Assembly (NCBI GenBank): GCA_963920665.1
Contig: OY987271.1
Span: 6,637,350 to 6,701,349 of the forward strand
Source: Straminergon stramineum
Lineage: Eukaryota > Streptophyta > Bryopsida > Hypnales > Calliergonaceae
Reading direction: 5' to 3'
Length of the DNA: 64,000 nt
This document shows, piece after piece, positions 24,530 through 35,557 of this stretch (positions are counted from its first letter, which is position 1; each line of letters begins with the position of its first letter). Under the pieces are notes generated by a model. It did not search any database. It had not been told where the DNA came from and saw nothing but the letters and a program-made list of their open reading frames with translations. A program made the translations under genes and the position numbers.

Positions 24530-24893
24530 CCAAACCTAAAAATCGTCTGCCCCAAAGTGGACCCGGACCTATAGTCCGCCGTTGCGGACGCCTACTGCCT
24601 ACTTTGGTGGCGGACTAGTAGTTGTCCGACCGCTTTGATGGCGGACGGGCAGCTGTCCGTCTGCTTTGGACCACGACCAGACCTCCCCTCCGCCAATCCC
24701 GACCGCAGGCCGCTCCTGGACCATCCCGTCCACTCAGGCCATCCGCATAAATGGCGGACCTGGCCATCCACTCAAGCTGTCTGCATAAATGGCGAACTTC
24801 GTTGTTCGCTCAAGTTGTCTGCCGTCACCAACTGACCAAACGCAAGACTATTCACCTCGCTGGGGACCCCACCTGACCTTAGTCCGCCGATAG
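24530..24893. promoter_or_regulatory. GTCCG/CGGAC array upstream of the RING locus
   Basis: At least ten copies of GTCCG, CGGAC or one-mismatch forms lie here, 240-605 bases upstream of the inferred start at 24288. Examples are 'cccgtccgccacc', 'tagtccgccgttgcggac' and 'gatggcggacgggcagctgtccg'. Several pair as inverted repeats. The array may serve as promoter or protein-binding region; this is inferred from the same layout at the neighbouring genes. Confidence 0.5.
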
Positions 24894-27800
24894 TCCTAAA
24901 GCATTGAATTGTGAGAAGGATAGATTCATGTACCAAAAAAAACTCTTCAATACTAGAAGTATCCTATGTAGTATTAATGTAAGAAAAGGTAATTCCAGAT
25001 ATTCCTTCCCACATTTAAACATGCTCTCCAAACCCTATACCCTAAACCCTAAACCCTCAGTCTTAGCACATTATTTATTATTTTTTGGTATTACAAAGAA
25101 AATGGTGTTGGCATCTCTTTTGGAATACATTTGATGTTTATAAGAGAGTTAACCTTTTATAAGTATTTGTTACTATTTAATGTCCAATATTTTCTTATAT
25201 GGGTATTTTATAGTTATCTTCTATAGTGGGTTGTGTTTTATACACTTACTAGGGGATTTATTGATAAGCCCCTCCCATCCCTCCCGTAAGTCTTGATTTC
25301 CTTAGGATTATTTCTTTTTCTTTTAATTAGCCATTGGGGTTTTTTACTTTGACACCATTATATGTAATATGGACCTTTTTCTTTTTTGATGGGTCTATAT
25401 TCTTAATTAATTTCTAGCCATGAACATTTGATTGAAATCATCTAGCTGTTTCTCGATCATACGACAAGTTTTTACACTTGGTTGTAGGTCAAGAAATTAT
25501 TAGAAGCTTCCATGCTTAAGATGGATTTTTTACACTTGTCAATTTGACTTGACTAGTGTCTTTTGCTTCATTGGTTGTCATTATAGGTTTGCTTGGCACA
25601 TCATAGGGGGTACTATGCTAGTACTTTGATGGATGACTACAAGTGGTCCTTATAAAATCCTTGGATTATGGAGAATTGATTTTTCCTAATTTGAGGGTTC
25701 CTTCTAGTACAAGTTTGACTGACTTGGCTAATTTTTTATCCCTAGATACCAAGTCATTCATTCTTCGGGCCTATGGGTGGTTGGGATCCAAAGCACGTTT
25801 TCTTGGAGACCACGACATGGACTTGACCTAACATTAATTAAACACTCCTATGGCCAATATATAAGGGATTGAAACTACCCTTGAGCCTTCACAATTTCAT
25901 ATTGTTGGCTTTTACAAGGTGTTGGAAGTGACTACGGTTGGTGGGAGTGAGGTCCAGGATGGTGTCTACATAGGTCATCTATGGAACACAATGTGTTAGG
26001 CTTTGATTTGTATTTTGTTGTTCATTTTCTTTTGTGTAGTTTTGAGCTTTGCTTGTTGATTTTTCTTTTGTGACTGCTATAACACACTGTTGTAGGCTGA
26101 AGACACGTTGTCTACGACTTACTAACATTCCGATGTTTGGTTTGTCATGGGGACAGGTGAGGTCCACAACCTCTTTGGTTAAATCTTTCTGGCGGCTCTT
26201 TCCATAAGACCTTGGCAACAAATTCTTTTGGGGGGTTCTAAATCACTTTGATATTACTTGATTTAGTTCCAAGCTTGAGTGGTCTCTAGCGATTTGATAT
26301 TTTCTACCTATTGGTATTATACCATAAAAAGATTTTGTCATAATCTTTATTTGGTTTTATGTACTTTAAACTTCTTTTCATGAGTTTATTGAGGAGATGT
26401 GGGGATGATTTGATGGATATGATAGTTGAATGGCTAAATATGAGTATTCTCTTTTGGCTTTTTACTATTTTTTATTCTATGAGGTTCTTTTTAGGATTAT
26501 GATTGGTTTGTTATTTATAGGAAAGGCCCTATTTAGGGATGTCCCTCCCACCCGCCCGGGTTGCCAAAAAAATCAGAATTATACAACCCTCAATTGTACA
26601 TACTGAATTTATAGCATTGCATGAATTTTCAACATTATTGATGCGATGTGTGGAATATGTTTTACCTATGAGGCTATGATTCCTTTGTAGTTTGGAATGC
26701 AATCATGACAATATAATGTAGATGTAGACCTTACTTAGTTTGTCAATTGTCATGTACTCATGTTAATATGTTATTCATGTAGATTTCAATTTTTCTTAAG
26801 ATTTAGCACCTAAATTATCACTTTATTATGAGCCATTAAATAAATGTGGAACATTCAATTATAACTTGGAGTGTGTCTTCAATTTTTGCTATCGAATGTA
26901 TTCATAGTTTAGAACACTAATATGAATATACTAAAAGAAATTATATTATCTCATTATTCTATTATAACATTTATCGAATGTATAGGATGGTGCTAAAATG
27001 ATTCAAGCATTTTAATGTAATGTGAAATGTTGTGGACAAGATTAAAGTAAGCATTTATACAACAAAATGAATTGAAAATTCATATCATACACACTTTGAC
27101 ACTTATACCTATGTATACTTGTGTGCATCCTAAATTGTAAACCGATCATAAATTTATAACAACCCCAAAATATTAGAGCTTAGGTAATGTACAATGGGAT
27201 TGACCTTCAAATATGATGAGTCTTCAATTACAAGAAATTAGAAATGGTCATACTTCAATGATTACAAGTGTGTTTCATCTCAAAACTTTTTTGCGAATAA
27301 TTATATAGAAAGGTTCATAATATCATATCTTTTAAATTATAAATTTACATTATTGATTGAATTGCTTATGTAGTTATGTAGGCCTAGGATTTTCTAAAAT
27401 CTGGAACCCCTAAAGCCTTCATGCTTTTTTTCCCATCAAATATCACTCAAAACTACCATTTCGAATGCAAAGAGACAAAAATCTTTAAAATTGATTTTTG
27501 GGCATATTTAACCATAGGAATTTATACTAGACTAGTATAAAAATGTGTGTGAGTAATCTTGTCATCTTGAAAACTTTGAGTACATACATTGCACATGGTA
27601 TTTGCATTTAAAGTAAGCCCCCAATTTTTTTTCTTCCATCTTGCTATACTAGATTGTTGGGCTTCTCATTTTCTTCACTTTAGATTTTTGGCACTAATGA
27701 ATTTCATTTTAGAATATCTTGTGTTGAAAAATTTAATTCTTAAGTGAAGAATCTTAAACCAAAAATTTAGAAATAAATCATTTAATTGAGATCCCATATT

Positions 27801-28160
27801 ATAAGAGTCTTGTATAAGAGTGTAGCCGTGTAGGGCTTTTGGGAGTTTAGGGATTAATTATTTTCCTTGAAAGGCATGAAAAAGAATAAAAAATTGAACC
27901 ACAAAGGCTTTTGTTACAATCTGAACATTGAATTTCTTTTGCTATTAGTCAAAAAGTATTGTTGACATCACAAACTTGTACAAAAGCACCAATGTAAAAC
28001 AAAATTTCTTCACACTCTAATTTGAATTCTTTATTTACAAATCAAATGATTCTTCAAACTAGAGACTTTGGGATGTCACTTTTGATAATTGTATCAATTT
28101 AAGACCTCATGACATGACATATTAAAAATAATTTCTCTACTTTTCTTAATTCACCATGTA
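24894..28160. other. Central AT-rich DNA of the gene block, no gene seen
   Basis: This is the centre from which the block's genes diverge. No credible frame was found. A short run of telomere-like 'ccctaaaccctaaaccct' lies at about 25,042-25,059; it is too short to be a telomere. Phrases rich in 'ccctccca' occur at about 25,268 and 26,546 and might mark the ends of an unrecognised insertion. Confidence 0.4.
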
Positions 28161-28660
28161 ATGCAATCTCTGCCTGCTAAACCATCCGTCCACCCATCTC
28201 CACAAAGTTCAAAACACCTCTCCTGCCCATCTGCCCAACAACCAATTCAGAAATTGAAAAACTCCTCCCTCCCACAGTCCTGCCTACCTCTCCCTTCCCA
28301 CACTCCTCTCCGTCCGCCTGTCTGCCTGTCTGCCGTAAACAATACACCAACTCCCAAACTCAAAAACGCCTCCCTCCCTCCTTCCCTCAGTCTCGCCCAC
28401 CTCTCCCCTCCCACACTCCTCTCCATCTGTCCAACCACCCGTCCGCCCAACCGCCCGTTCGCCGTAAACAAAACACCAACTCCCAAACTCAACAATGCCT
28501 CCCTCCCTCCCTTCCTCAGTCCCACCGACCTCTCCCCTCCCACACTCCACTCCGTTCGCCCGTCCACCCATCCGCCCATCCGATGTAAAGGAAACATGAA
28601 TTCCCAAACTCAAAAACGCCTCCCTCCCTCCCTTGGTCCCACGCTCCCTCCCACGCTCCT
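28161..28660. repeat. Pyrimidine-rich minisatellite, about four copies of 108-129 bp
   Basis: The phrase 'ctcccaaactcaa' followed by 'cctccctccctc' recurs at about 28,243 (diverged), 28,351, 28,480 and 28,601. Each unit ends in a CCGTCCGCC-type segment, so the GTCCG signal is built into the repeat. The long frames on both strands here are by-products of the repeat. Confidence 0.8.
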
Positions 28661-28925
28661 CTCCATCCACTCATCCGTGCGTCCACAATCCCCATCCGCG
28701 CTTCCACAGTCCCCGTCCGCATTGTCCGTCCGCTTGTCCGGAATCTGTCCGCATTTCCTGTCCGTGTCCGCGTTGCTCCGTCCGCTTCTTGTCGGTGACT
28801 GTGCGATCCAACGGACATCGATTTCAGACCGCCCGATCTGCTCGTCCGCCTTCGTGCCATCCGATGCGGACGGCAGCGTTCGCATACCCTAAAGCGCCGA
28901 CCGCGTAAATGGCGGCACGGACGGC
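28661..28925. promoter_or_regulatory. Dense GTCCG array upstream of the Cys-rich/Gly-rich locus
   Basis: GTCCG occurs about every 15-25 bases, for example 'cccgtccgcattgtccgtcc', 'gcttgtccgg' and 'tgtccgtgtccgcgttgc'. The array lies 400-670 bases upstream of the ATG at 29329. Like the other arrays it is a CpG-rich island in AT-rich DNA. Confidence 0.5.
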
Positions 28926-29328
28926 TCATTTCTTCACAATCGTTTCCCTTCTGGAGTGGGTGATCCAGTGCCTTCGGAAATCTGCATGCCCCTTCTGGCT
29001 TGGTGCGTGAACGATTGTGTTTGTATTAACTTTTTTTTATCACATATTGGTTTGAGTGATTAGGGGGCTGCCCCAACTTATAAGTCTTTAATTTTATGGA
29101 CTTCATTTAGTGTTCTTAATTACTTGAACCGTGTTTGAGTTGATTGGGTTGTCAAAAACTCAAGGTGTTTACTTTTACGGTTGATTTGGTTGTCAGTAGT
29201 AGTAGGTGCACTTTGTTTTAATCCAAATTCTTACTTTTCATTTGGTACATTTAGCCAAAGCGGGCGGAAATTGCATTTAAACTTTGTAATCCTTTCGGTT
29301 CATTATTAATTGAGGTTTGGAGGTTATC

Positions 29329-30420
29329 ATGTCGCGCGGAAGTGGTGGAGGAAGTAAAAAGGGGAAATCACAAGAGATGGATTGGAAAGAGTGGGGAGAC
29401 ATAACTTGTGTTGCGAAGAAGGGATGGGAAAAGGAGCCCAAGAAAGTATGGGACTGCACAACATGCAAGAAGTACGTAAAAATGACACACCTCTCCAAAC
29501 TATGGCCACGTGATCGCGAAGAGGTGCAAGTTCGTCGTTGGGAAGGACAAATGTCCACATGTAAGAGCAAACACTTTGTTCGCTGATACGAGGAGATAAC
29601 ATCTGCATCAAGTTTACCAAGCTCCAAGCCAAACGTCATGAACTATTCAAACATGGCTATGATTTGGGTGGGGATAGTACTCCATAAAGAAGTAGATTGG
29701 CGCATGGTTGCAGGGCGCAATGTCAAGAATTTAACTCGTGAGGAAGCCATAATTCCTACTAATTGGGTTGGACTAAGCAATTGCATGCCGGAGTGGTCCA
29801 ATCGTGGCTATGGAGGACTTCCTTCGGTCGTCTTGAAGGATGCTGAAGATGATTGGTCAAATGAAGATGATGATGTTGATGATGATCCAGCACTCATGAC
29901 ATTTGGTGAGAGACACGAATGTCGAGAAGATCGGGAAGACATTGAGTACCAACAACAAATGCAAGAGGCCATGTGCCAAAGCGTGGAAGACCGGGGTCGG
30001 CAACATGATGGGTCCTACTACCGTGACTATAATGCATGTGGATCACGAGATGGGATAGGTGGTTCAGATTATGGTAACGCCCCCCGAGTTGGCTCTCAAA
30101 GTACAGGAGGAAGCCATGGAACGACACACTATGGTGGTTATAGCCAAGGAGGCTCTCAATACTACTCTGGATCAACTACACATGGTTCATATGGGCATCA
30201 AGGAGGCCCTTATTATGGCGGATCAGGTCAAAGAGGGTCCTGGGAGAGTGTTCCAATTCCTCTTCCAACCTTTGGAGGTCCTTCTTTTGGAAATGAATAT
30301 GGACAAGGAGGTGCATCAAGTGGATATGGTTACAACTATGGGGGTAGACCATACATTGGGGTACATCCTTCAGGCCTAAATGACAACAAGGATTCCGATT
30401 CGGATTCCAATTCAGAGTAA
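29329..30420 (+). pseudogene. Cys-rich N-terminal module with Gly/Tyr-rich tail, one in-frame stop
   Basis: The first ATG is at 29329 (an upstream TTG is not needed). The frame runs to 30420 with a single TGA at 29584-29586. Its N-terminal module is a paralogue of the one in the RING locus: CTTCKKYVKM, then LSKLWPRD, CKSKHFVR and later KEVDW match KTCKKYVKM, IDKLWPQD, CNNKHFVH and RKVDW. The paralogue has His-Arg around the stop, so the TGA probably came from a CGA Arg codon by C-to-T change. After the module come an acidic stretch and about 130 residues rich in Gly, Tyr, Ser and Gln (GGYSQGGSQYYSGS), then an Asp/Ser tail. Such tails are typical of low-complexity, condensate-forming or RNA-binding proteins. 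The family is not recognised. Restart at the ATG at 29638 would give a 260-aa protein. Confidence 0.6.
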
Positions 30421-31485
30421 AGTTGAGTATGGTATTCTAGTCATCTTATGTTTGTTTTACTATATGGTTCACTCATTGTAATGTACATAGATGGTAGAGT
30501 GTGGCAAATATAGCACAATGCTCTCGACGAGTTGTAATCACCTTTTTTGTGATTTTGATAGAAATACATTGTATTTTTATATTTTAATAAAGTGATATTT
30601 ATGTCATGTAATTTGTAGGATTTAATACCATTGATGCATGACTATGGGTTAATGGATATTTGTGAAAATGGAAAATGTATTGGACCACTTTCTACAATAT
30701 TTTCATTCCAATCATTCAATGTGAATAAGTGAATTGCAAATGCAAAGGATGTCCCAAATATGCAATAGAGGTTTGTAGAATAGCGAGAACCACCATTTTA
30801 GTTCCATTTGCTATTAGAAATTGAATTGTAAACCCTAGAAGTCCGGAGGCTTTTTTCCATCAAAGACCATTTAGTGATTTAGAATTGCCATTTCAATTAC
30901 AAAGAACTAGAAAATGTAGGAACAATGTTTTTGGCATGTCGGATTGTACGATTTTGTACTATAGCAATTTATGAATGTGTAGAAGCAATTTCAAAAACTT
31001 AACGCACATAGATTGTAAGATATTTGCATTCAAGGTGACTTAAACAAATTATTTTGCTATATGCTTGACTAGATTTTTGGCTTCTAATTATTGAAACAAT
31101 AAATATTTCCACTTGTGAGTACGATTTTATAATTTTGTATGTTGAAGACTTGAAGAATTTAGATGAGAGCATGAGAACGTAGGAAAAAAAATTCCACCAA
31201 AAGATGTTTAGTTTTTATTCATAAGAGAATTGATAAATTGAGTATATTCAAGATCGAAACTAGAACATTATTAATTTTAAGATAAAATTATGTAAACATG
31301 AGAATCTCAATAGTGAGAGTATTTCAACAAGCAAACCTCACCAGCTATCCCTCTATAATTTTTTTCATTTCCATGATAGATGATTTACTTGATTATTCCT
31401 TTCGTTTGAAACTGAAATGTTGAATATGATACATATATTTGGCTTAGAGATGTTCAAGAGAAATTAAAATCTCCGATTGTGGGAA
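30421..31485. other. AT-rich spacer between two block genes, no gene seen
   Basis: A plausible polyadenylation region with 'aataaa' lies at about 30,588-30,593 after the preceding locus. Nothing else is supportable. Confidence 0.4.
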
Positions 31486-31870
31486 TAGTCTGCCGTCCGT
31501 CCGATCGGATGAGCTGGTGGCCTCCGCGACAAGCCGGCCGTCGGATCTGGCGGACACCAATCGCCTGATCGTCCTACTGATCAGACGGACGGATCGAGGC
31601 AAACGGATGACCGTCCGCACGGTCGGACGGAAGTCTGTCCAGTGAATCGGACACCCAAGACAAGGCGGACGGAATGCCATCCGCATGATTGGACGGCTGC
31701 GATGGGGCGGACGATCGGACGGCCTTGACGAGGCAGACGGAAGGCTGTCCGCATGATTGGACGGCCACGAGGAGGTGGTCGAGGATGAGGCGGATGGAAG
31801 GCCGTCCGCACGATCGGATGGCCACGAAGAGGCGGACGGGGACGAGCCGTCTGCCCTGTATAAGAAGGGC
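31486..31870. promoter_or_regulatory. Longest GTCCG/CGGAC array, upstream of the kinase-like gene
   Basis: About twenty copies of GTCCG/CGGAC occur in 385 bases, many arranged as inverted pairs of the form TCCG-N6-CGGA (for example 'tccgcacgatcgga'). Units around 'gtccgcatgattggacgg' recur at about 31,679, 31,748 and 31,804, a spacing of 56-69 bases. The array ends about 200 bases before the ATG at 32068. Confidence 0.55.
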
Positions 31871-32067
31871 GGACGGTCCGTCTGCTATCACTTTTGCCTT
31901 GCCCCTTGCATTTTGCAAGTGTGGAGCGAAGAGCTTGGTGGTTCGTCCTCCATTGGTTCCTCTCCTCGGGAAGGCGAAAGTCTTATTTGGGGGCCCCATT
32001 ATTGCCATTTTTTGTAGTGAACTTCTAAGTTTTAGTTACAAATTTCGGGTATTAAAAATTTATCACG

Positions 32068-33549
32068 ATGCCAAGATCGAAGAAGGCAGTGAAGGGAAAA
32101 CAAGTGGTACAAGAGGTGGCAAGTAAGGAAATTCCATCCGATGCATGCAAAGCATTCATGACCAAATGCATTGCAAAATTCTATGAATCGGAAACCATTG
32201 TGTCTCTTGACACAAAATATGTAAGATATAGAGAGGAGTGTCCATCCAAATTCAAGGCAGACATGACGCAGAGAATGGTAGATGCCTTATACGTTCCGCT
32301 ATGGCAACATGGGACGGAGAAGAGGGGCTTCAACAAATGTTTGGAGAACAAGGTGCATGATGCATTGTGGAACGCTGATGTGGTTCTCGCAAAATACGGC
32401 AAACAACACCGTGCAAATGATGAAGGCTTTGAGCAAGTCATTCTCAAAGCTCAATTATTTATTGGGCATTGTGCCCCATTTGCGAAGAGGCGTAATAGAC
32501 AAGGGTCATTGGGTTGGTGGACTAGCCGTGAGGGTCTTGTTGAATTGGATATGGGTAGACGTCATCTTATAGCACTTTCAAACACCGCATGGGTGATTCC
32601 CCAAGATGGCTTAATCATGAGGGGAGGATATGCAACAATTTGGAGGGTGAGAATTGAAGGATGTCCAAGGATAGCTCCATCTTGGAAGTTTGCAGCAAAG
32701 ATATCCAACCACCATGGTACGCAGCCTCAGCTTGCAAAGTTGAAACATCAAAATGAATCAATGGCAGTGAGGATTCCACATTCAGGAGTCATACGGTTTG
32801 TTGCACTTCATGCAAGAACAAATGAAGGGTACTTGTATTGGTGGAATAGAGGAACACTTCGGCAAATGTTGAACCTGGATAACGATTATCTAGACAACAT
32901 ATATGTTCGGTTACAGTATTCGAACCCAAGAGAGTCAGATGTGGTTAAAGCTTTTTATCTCGCTCGGTTTCGGAAGAAGCGCACCGAGCTTGCTTGGGCA
33001 TTGGTGCATATCATGAATGCGGTACATGTGTCTGGACATCTACACAATGATATTTCTCCAGACAACATCATGTTTCATTTTCCTGATGATGAATCACGTG
33101 TCTACATTGGCATTTGCGATTGGGGCATGACTATTGTAGCTACCAAACCAATGAAATCCTTGTATACGTTCACATATGCAAATGAAATGAACGAAGCTTT
33201 AACAAGGAGGTGGTGGGTGGATCCAAGCATTGCATATTTGCGTAGAAGAGATGCAAACGTGGAAATCATTCCACATTTATCACGTGCATCGAAGGAATAT
33301 GCAATTGGTAAAATAGCTCAAAGGATCAATAAACAATGCATGTCAGAGAACTACAACAGATTGCAACAGGAAACAAATGCAATGGCCATGTTTAGCCACC
33401 ACCAATTGGGAATTGTGTTTCACCAATACTTGGACTGGCTTTGTCAAAGAGGTGATGGTTATCGGGGTGGTTTGGCCCACATCATCAATCGGTTCACTGG
33501 CCAATTCAATTGGCCTATGCCAGATGAACACTTCCAACATTCATATTAG
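32068..33549 (+). CDS. Kinase-like protein of the transposon gene block, intact
   Basis: Open for 493 aa from an ATG; the only unbroken gene of the block. The first ~165 residues match no family I recognise and begin with a basic stretch (PRSKKAVKGK). A protein-kinase-like fold follows: a glycine-loop-like segment MRGGYATIWRVRI, the lysine motif KFAAKIS, a hinge-region segment near WWNRGTLRQML, the catalytic loop HNDISPDNIMF (His, Asp and Asn all present) and a CDWGM motif in place of DFG. The key Lys, Asp, Asn and Asp residues are all there, so activity is plausible. The substrate is unknown. Asn in place of Arg in the HRD position and Trp in DWG set it apart from ordinary plant receptor-like or MAP-type kinases. 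No signal peptide or membrane segment is visible. A GTCCG array lies 200-580 bases upstream, as at the neighbouring loci. Confidence 0.8.
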   Translation: MPRSKKAVKGKQVVQEVASKEIPSDACKAFMTKCIAKFYESETIVSLDTKYVRYREECPSKFKADMTQRMVDALYVPLWQHGTEKRGFNKCLENKVHDALWNADVVLAKYGKQHRANDEGFEQVILKAQLFIGHCAPFAKRRNRQGSLGWWTSREGLVELDMGRRHLIALSNTAWVIPQDGLIMRGGYATIWRVRIEGCPRIAPSWKFAAKISNHHGTQPQLAKLKHQNESMAVRIPHSGVIRFVALHARTNEGYLYWWNRGTLRQMLNLDNDYLDNIYVRLQYSNPRESDVVKAFYLARFRKKRTELAWALVHIMNAVHVSGHLHNDISPDNIMFHFPDDESRVYIGICDWGMTIVATKPMKSLYTFTYANEMNEALTRRWWVDPSIAYLRRRDANVEIIPHLSRASKEYAIGKIAQRINKQCMSENYNRLQQETNAMAMFSHHQLGIVFHQYLDWLCQRGDGYRGGLAHIINRFTGQFNWPMPDEHFQHSY

Positions 33550-34810
33550 TAATATAGGGCAAGAGTGTACTATATAGAGTTTTATAAATATTTAATAAAT
33601 GTAGAACTTCAGATTTATGCATGTAGATTGCTTAGTATATATGCACCCCTAGAGTATGTCAATATATGTGAAATTAGACATACATTTTGAATTTTTCAAT
33701 GTATTTGAATTGTTTTTGAATGAATATCAATTTTTGACAAATCAAAAATATCTCTTGTTTGAGTGCAAAGTGAAATATTTGTTCTTGAATGTAGATGGCT
33801 ATTTAGTTGACAAGCTTGTATGACAAATTGCATGATGTATGATGTGTGGGTGCAAAAGTTTCTGAGCCCATTCAATTTCATTTGGAATAAGTCTTGGAAG
33901 AAGACCATTTCATTTATGATATGGAATTACTTGGACCTTCTTAGAAGTTGTGTTCCAACAATTTCATTGATATTTGAATTATCATGATGACCCGTTAAAG
34001 CAATTGTGGTTTTAGTGCTTTAGTATCTATACTTATAATGTATCAACTATGAAGAGACATAATTAGTAAATTCATCACAAATTTACAATGAAGGATTTTA
34101 AAGTAATTTATATAAATGATTTGTTTGAAAAAGGAAGTTGTATCTTATTCACCTGAAATCTTTGGAAGCAAACATGAAGCATGTGACCGTATGTCCGTAT
34201 TTTTGTTGGCATGTAATTTTGAGATTAAATTGTTATATGTTTTTTTTTTAAGAGAATTTTCCAATAGCAAATGATTTTATCAATTCAAACAAAATTCTAA
34301 CGTGATTCATGAAGTGAAATCGAAAAACAAAGAGAGTGATTCAATTTTAGTGTTTTTTCAAAAAGGTTGAGGACTTTAGTACTTTACGGCACTTGGATGT
34401 TTAGAAGCCTTTGGGTTTCCAATTTAGACCCTCAATTTTTTTTTCATTGCATTGTTTTCATAAAATGAACAAAGGAAAATAGGAAATTAAGCTCTAAATG
34501 AATGGGTTACAAAATGTATATGTGTCCAATATTTTCCTAAACCCGAAACCATAATTAATTTGTTATTTTGAGTACCAGTTCTTTGTATATTTATTAAAAA
34601 AATCCTTTGAAATTCTATAGCAGCACTTGAAAATGAATTATGAAAATAAATGACTTTTCTCTTTAAAAATTTGTAAATTGCAATGTTCTTTTTGTTCATT
34701 GCTAAGGACTCTTAGAAATGAGCATGAATTGTACTAAATTTCAAAAACAAAATCACATTAGAAATTATCTTAGAATAAAAAAATAAAGATAGAGACTAAA
34801 TTCGGGGAGT
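33550..34810. other. AT-rich 3' flank of the kinase-like gene, no gene seen
   Basis: 'aataaa' at about 33,594 could serve for polyadenylation of the kinase transcript. The rest is AT-rich with no supportable frame. Confidence 0.4.
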
Positions 34811-34970
34811 CTTAAGCGGTCGGACGGGTTGGCGGATGGGCTGTAGAAACTGTAGACAGCGGTGCGGACGGGGTTGTGGACGGGAAATTACCTCAAGATA
34901 AAAAACAAATTTCTCGAATGTCACAGGACGTCTAGGGGGTCGCAGACGCGGACGTCCGGACACCCTGTCA
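34811..34970. repeat. Right outer GTCCG/CGGAC cluster
   Basis: 'gcggtcggacgggttggcgg', 'ggtgcggacggggttgtgg' and 'gcggacgtccggac' form a CpG-rich island with no gene downstream of it inside the element. It mirrors the cluster at 16,236-16,395 at the other side of the gene block. Confidence 0.55.
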
Positions 34971-35557
34971 ACCCTACTTCTTTCTTCTCTTTGGATTAGA
35001 TTTTTCTCAATCTTCAAGTAATTTTTCTAAACTCTATAGCCTTCAATCTACATCACTAGTTCAAATGCATTAAATTCCGCTTTGCATTAGCCATCACAAT
35101 CAATTAACATAATTAGTCAATTCCACAACAAATTCCAATAGTGAATCAAGGCAGGCCTGATTTCTATCTTGGATTCTCAAGCTTAGTCCTGCCTTGGTGC
35201 TTTGGTTTGTCCATAGGCTTTTATTCCTCTCTAATTTTTTCTAAAATACTCAAATAAAAAATGATTATCTCCTATTATTAATTGTTTTATTCTTCTCTAT
35301 TCCTTTTTTAATTCCTATGAAAATTTTAAATATATTAATTGAAATATAAACATGTGCCATCCTAAATTATTTGAACATTAATTCTGTAATAGACACATCA
35401 TACAAAAGAAAAGAATTTTTTTTAATAGGTATTAAACAAAGTCATCCCAAGGAATGGCCTCTAGGGGCAAAATATAGAAGATCCATCTTAGATTACCAAC
35501 CTTTTCTTTAGGCTCCCACCAAAGAAAAAAAAACTAACTACCAAAGAAATGTGTCTA
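34971..35557. other. AT-rich spacer before the right subterminal array
   Basis: No gene or recognised repeat. A boundary between an inner element and the CACTA-type shell may lie here, but no terminal repeat could be found. Confidence 0.35.

Noticed and set aside
25042..25059. Telomere-like ccctaaa repeats
   Set aside because: Only about two and a half units; too short for a telomere or a clear interstitial array.
28161..28930. Long open frames on both strands (up to 243 aa) rich in Pro/Ser or Arg/Gly
   Set aside because: They are by-products of the CT-rich minisatellite and GTCCG array; all frames are open because stop codons are rare in this composition.
31574..32017. Minus- and plus-strand frames of 76-145 aa over the array before the kinase-like gene
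   Set aside because: They follow the repeated GTCCG units and show no domain; overlapping frames on both strands are open for the same compositional reason.
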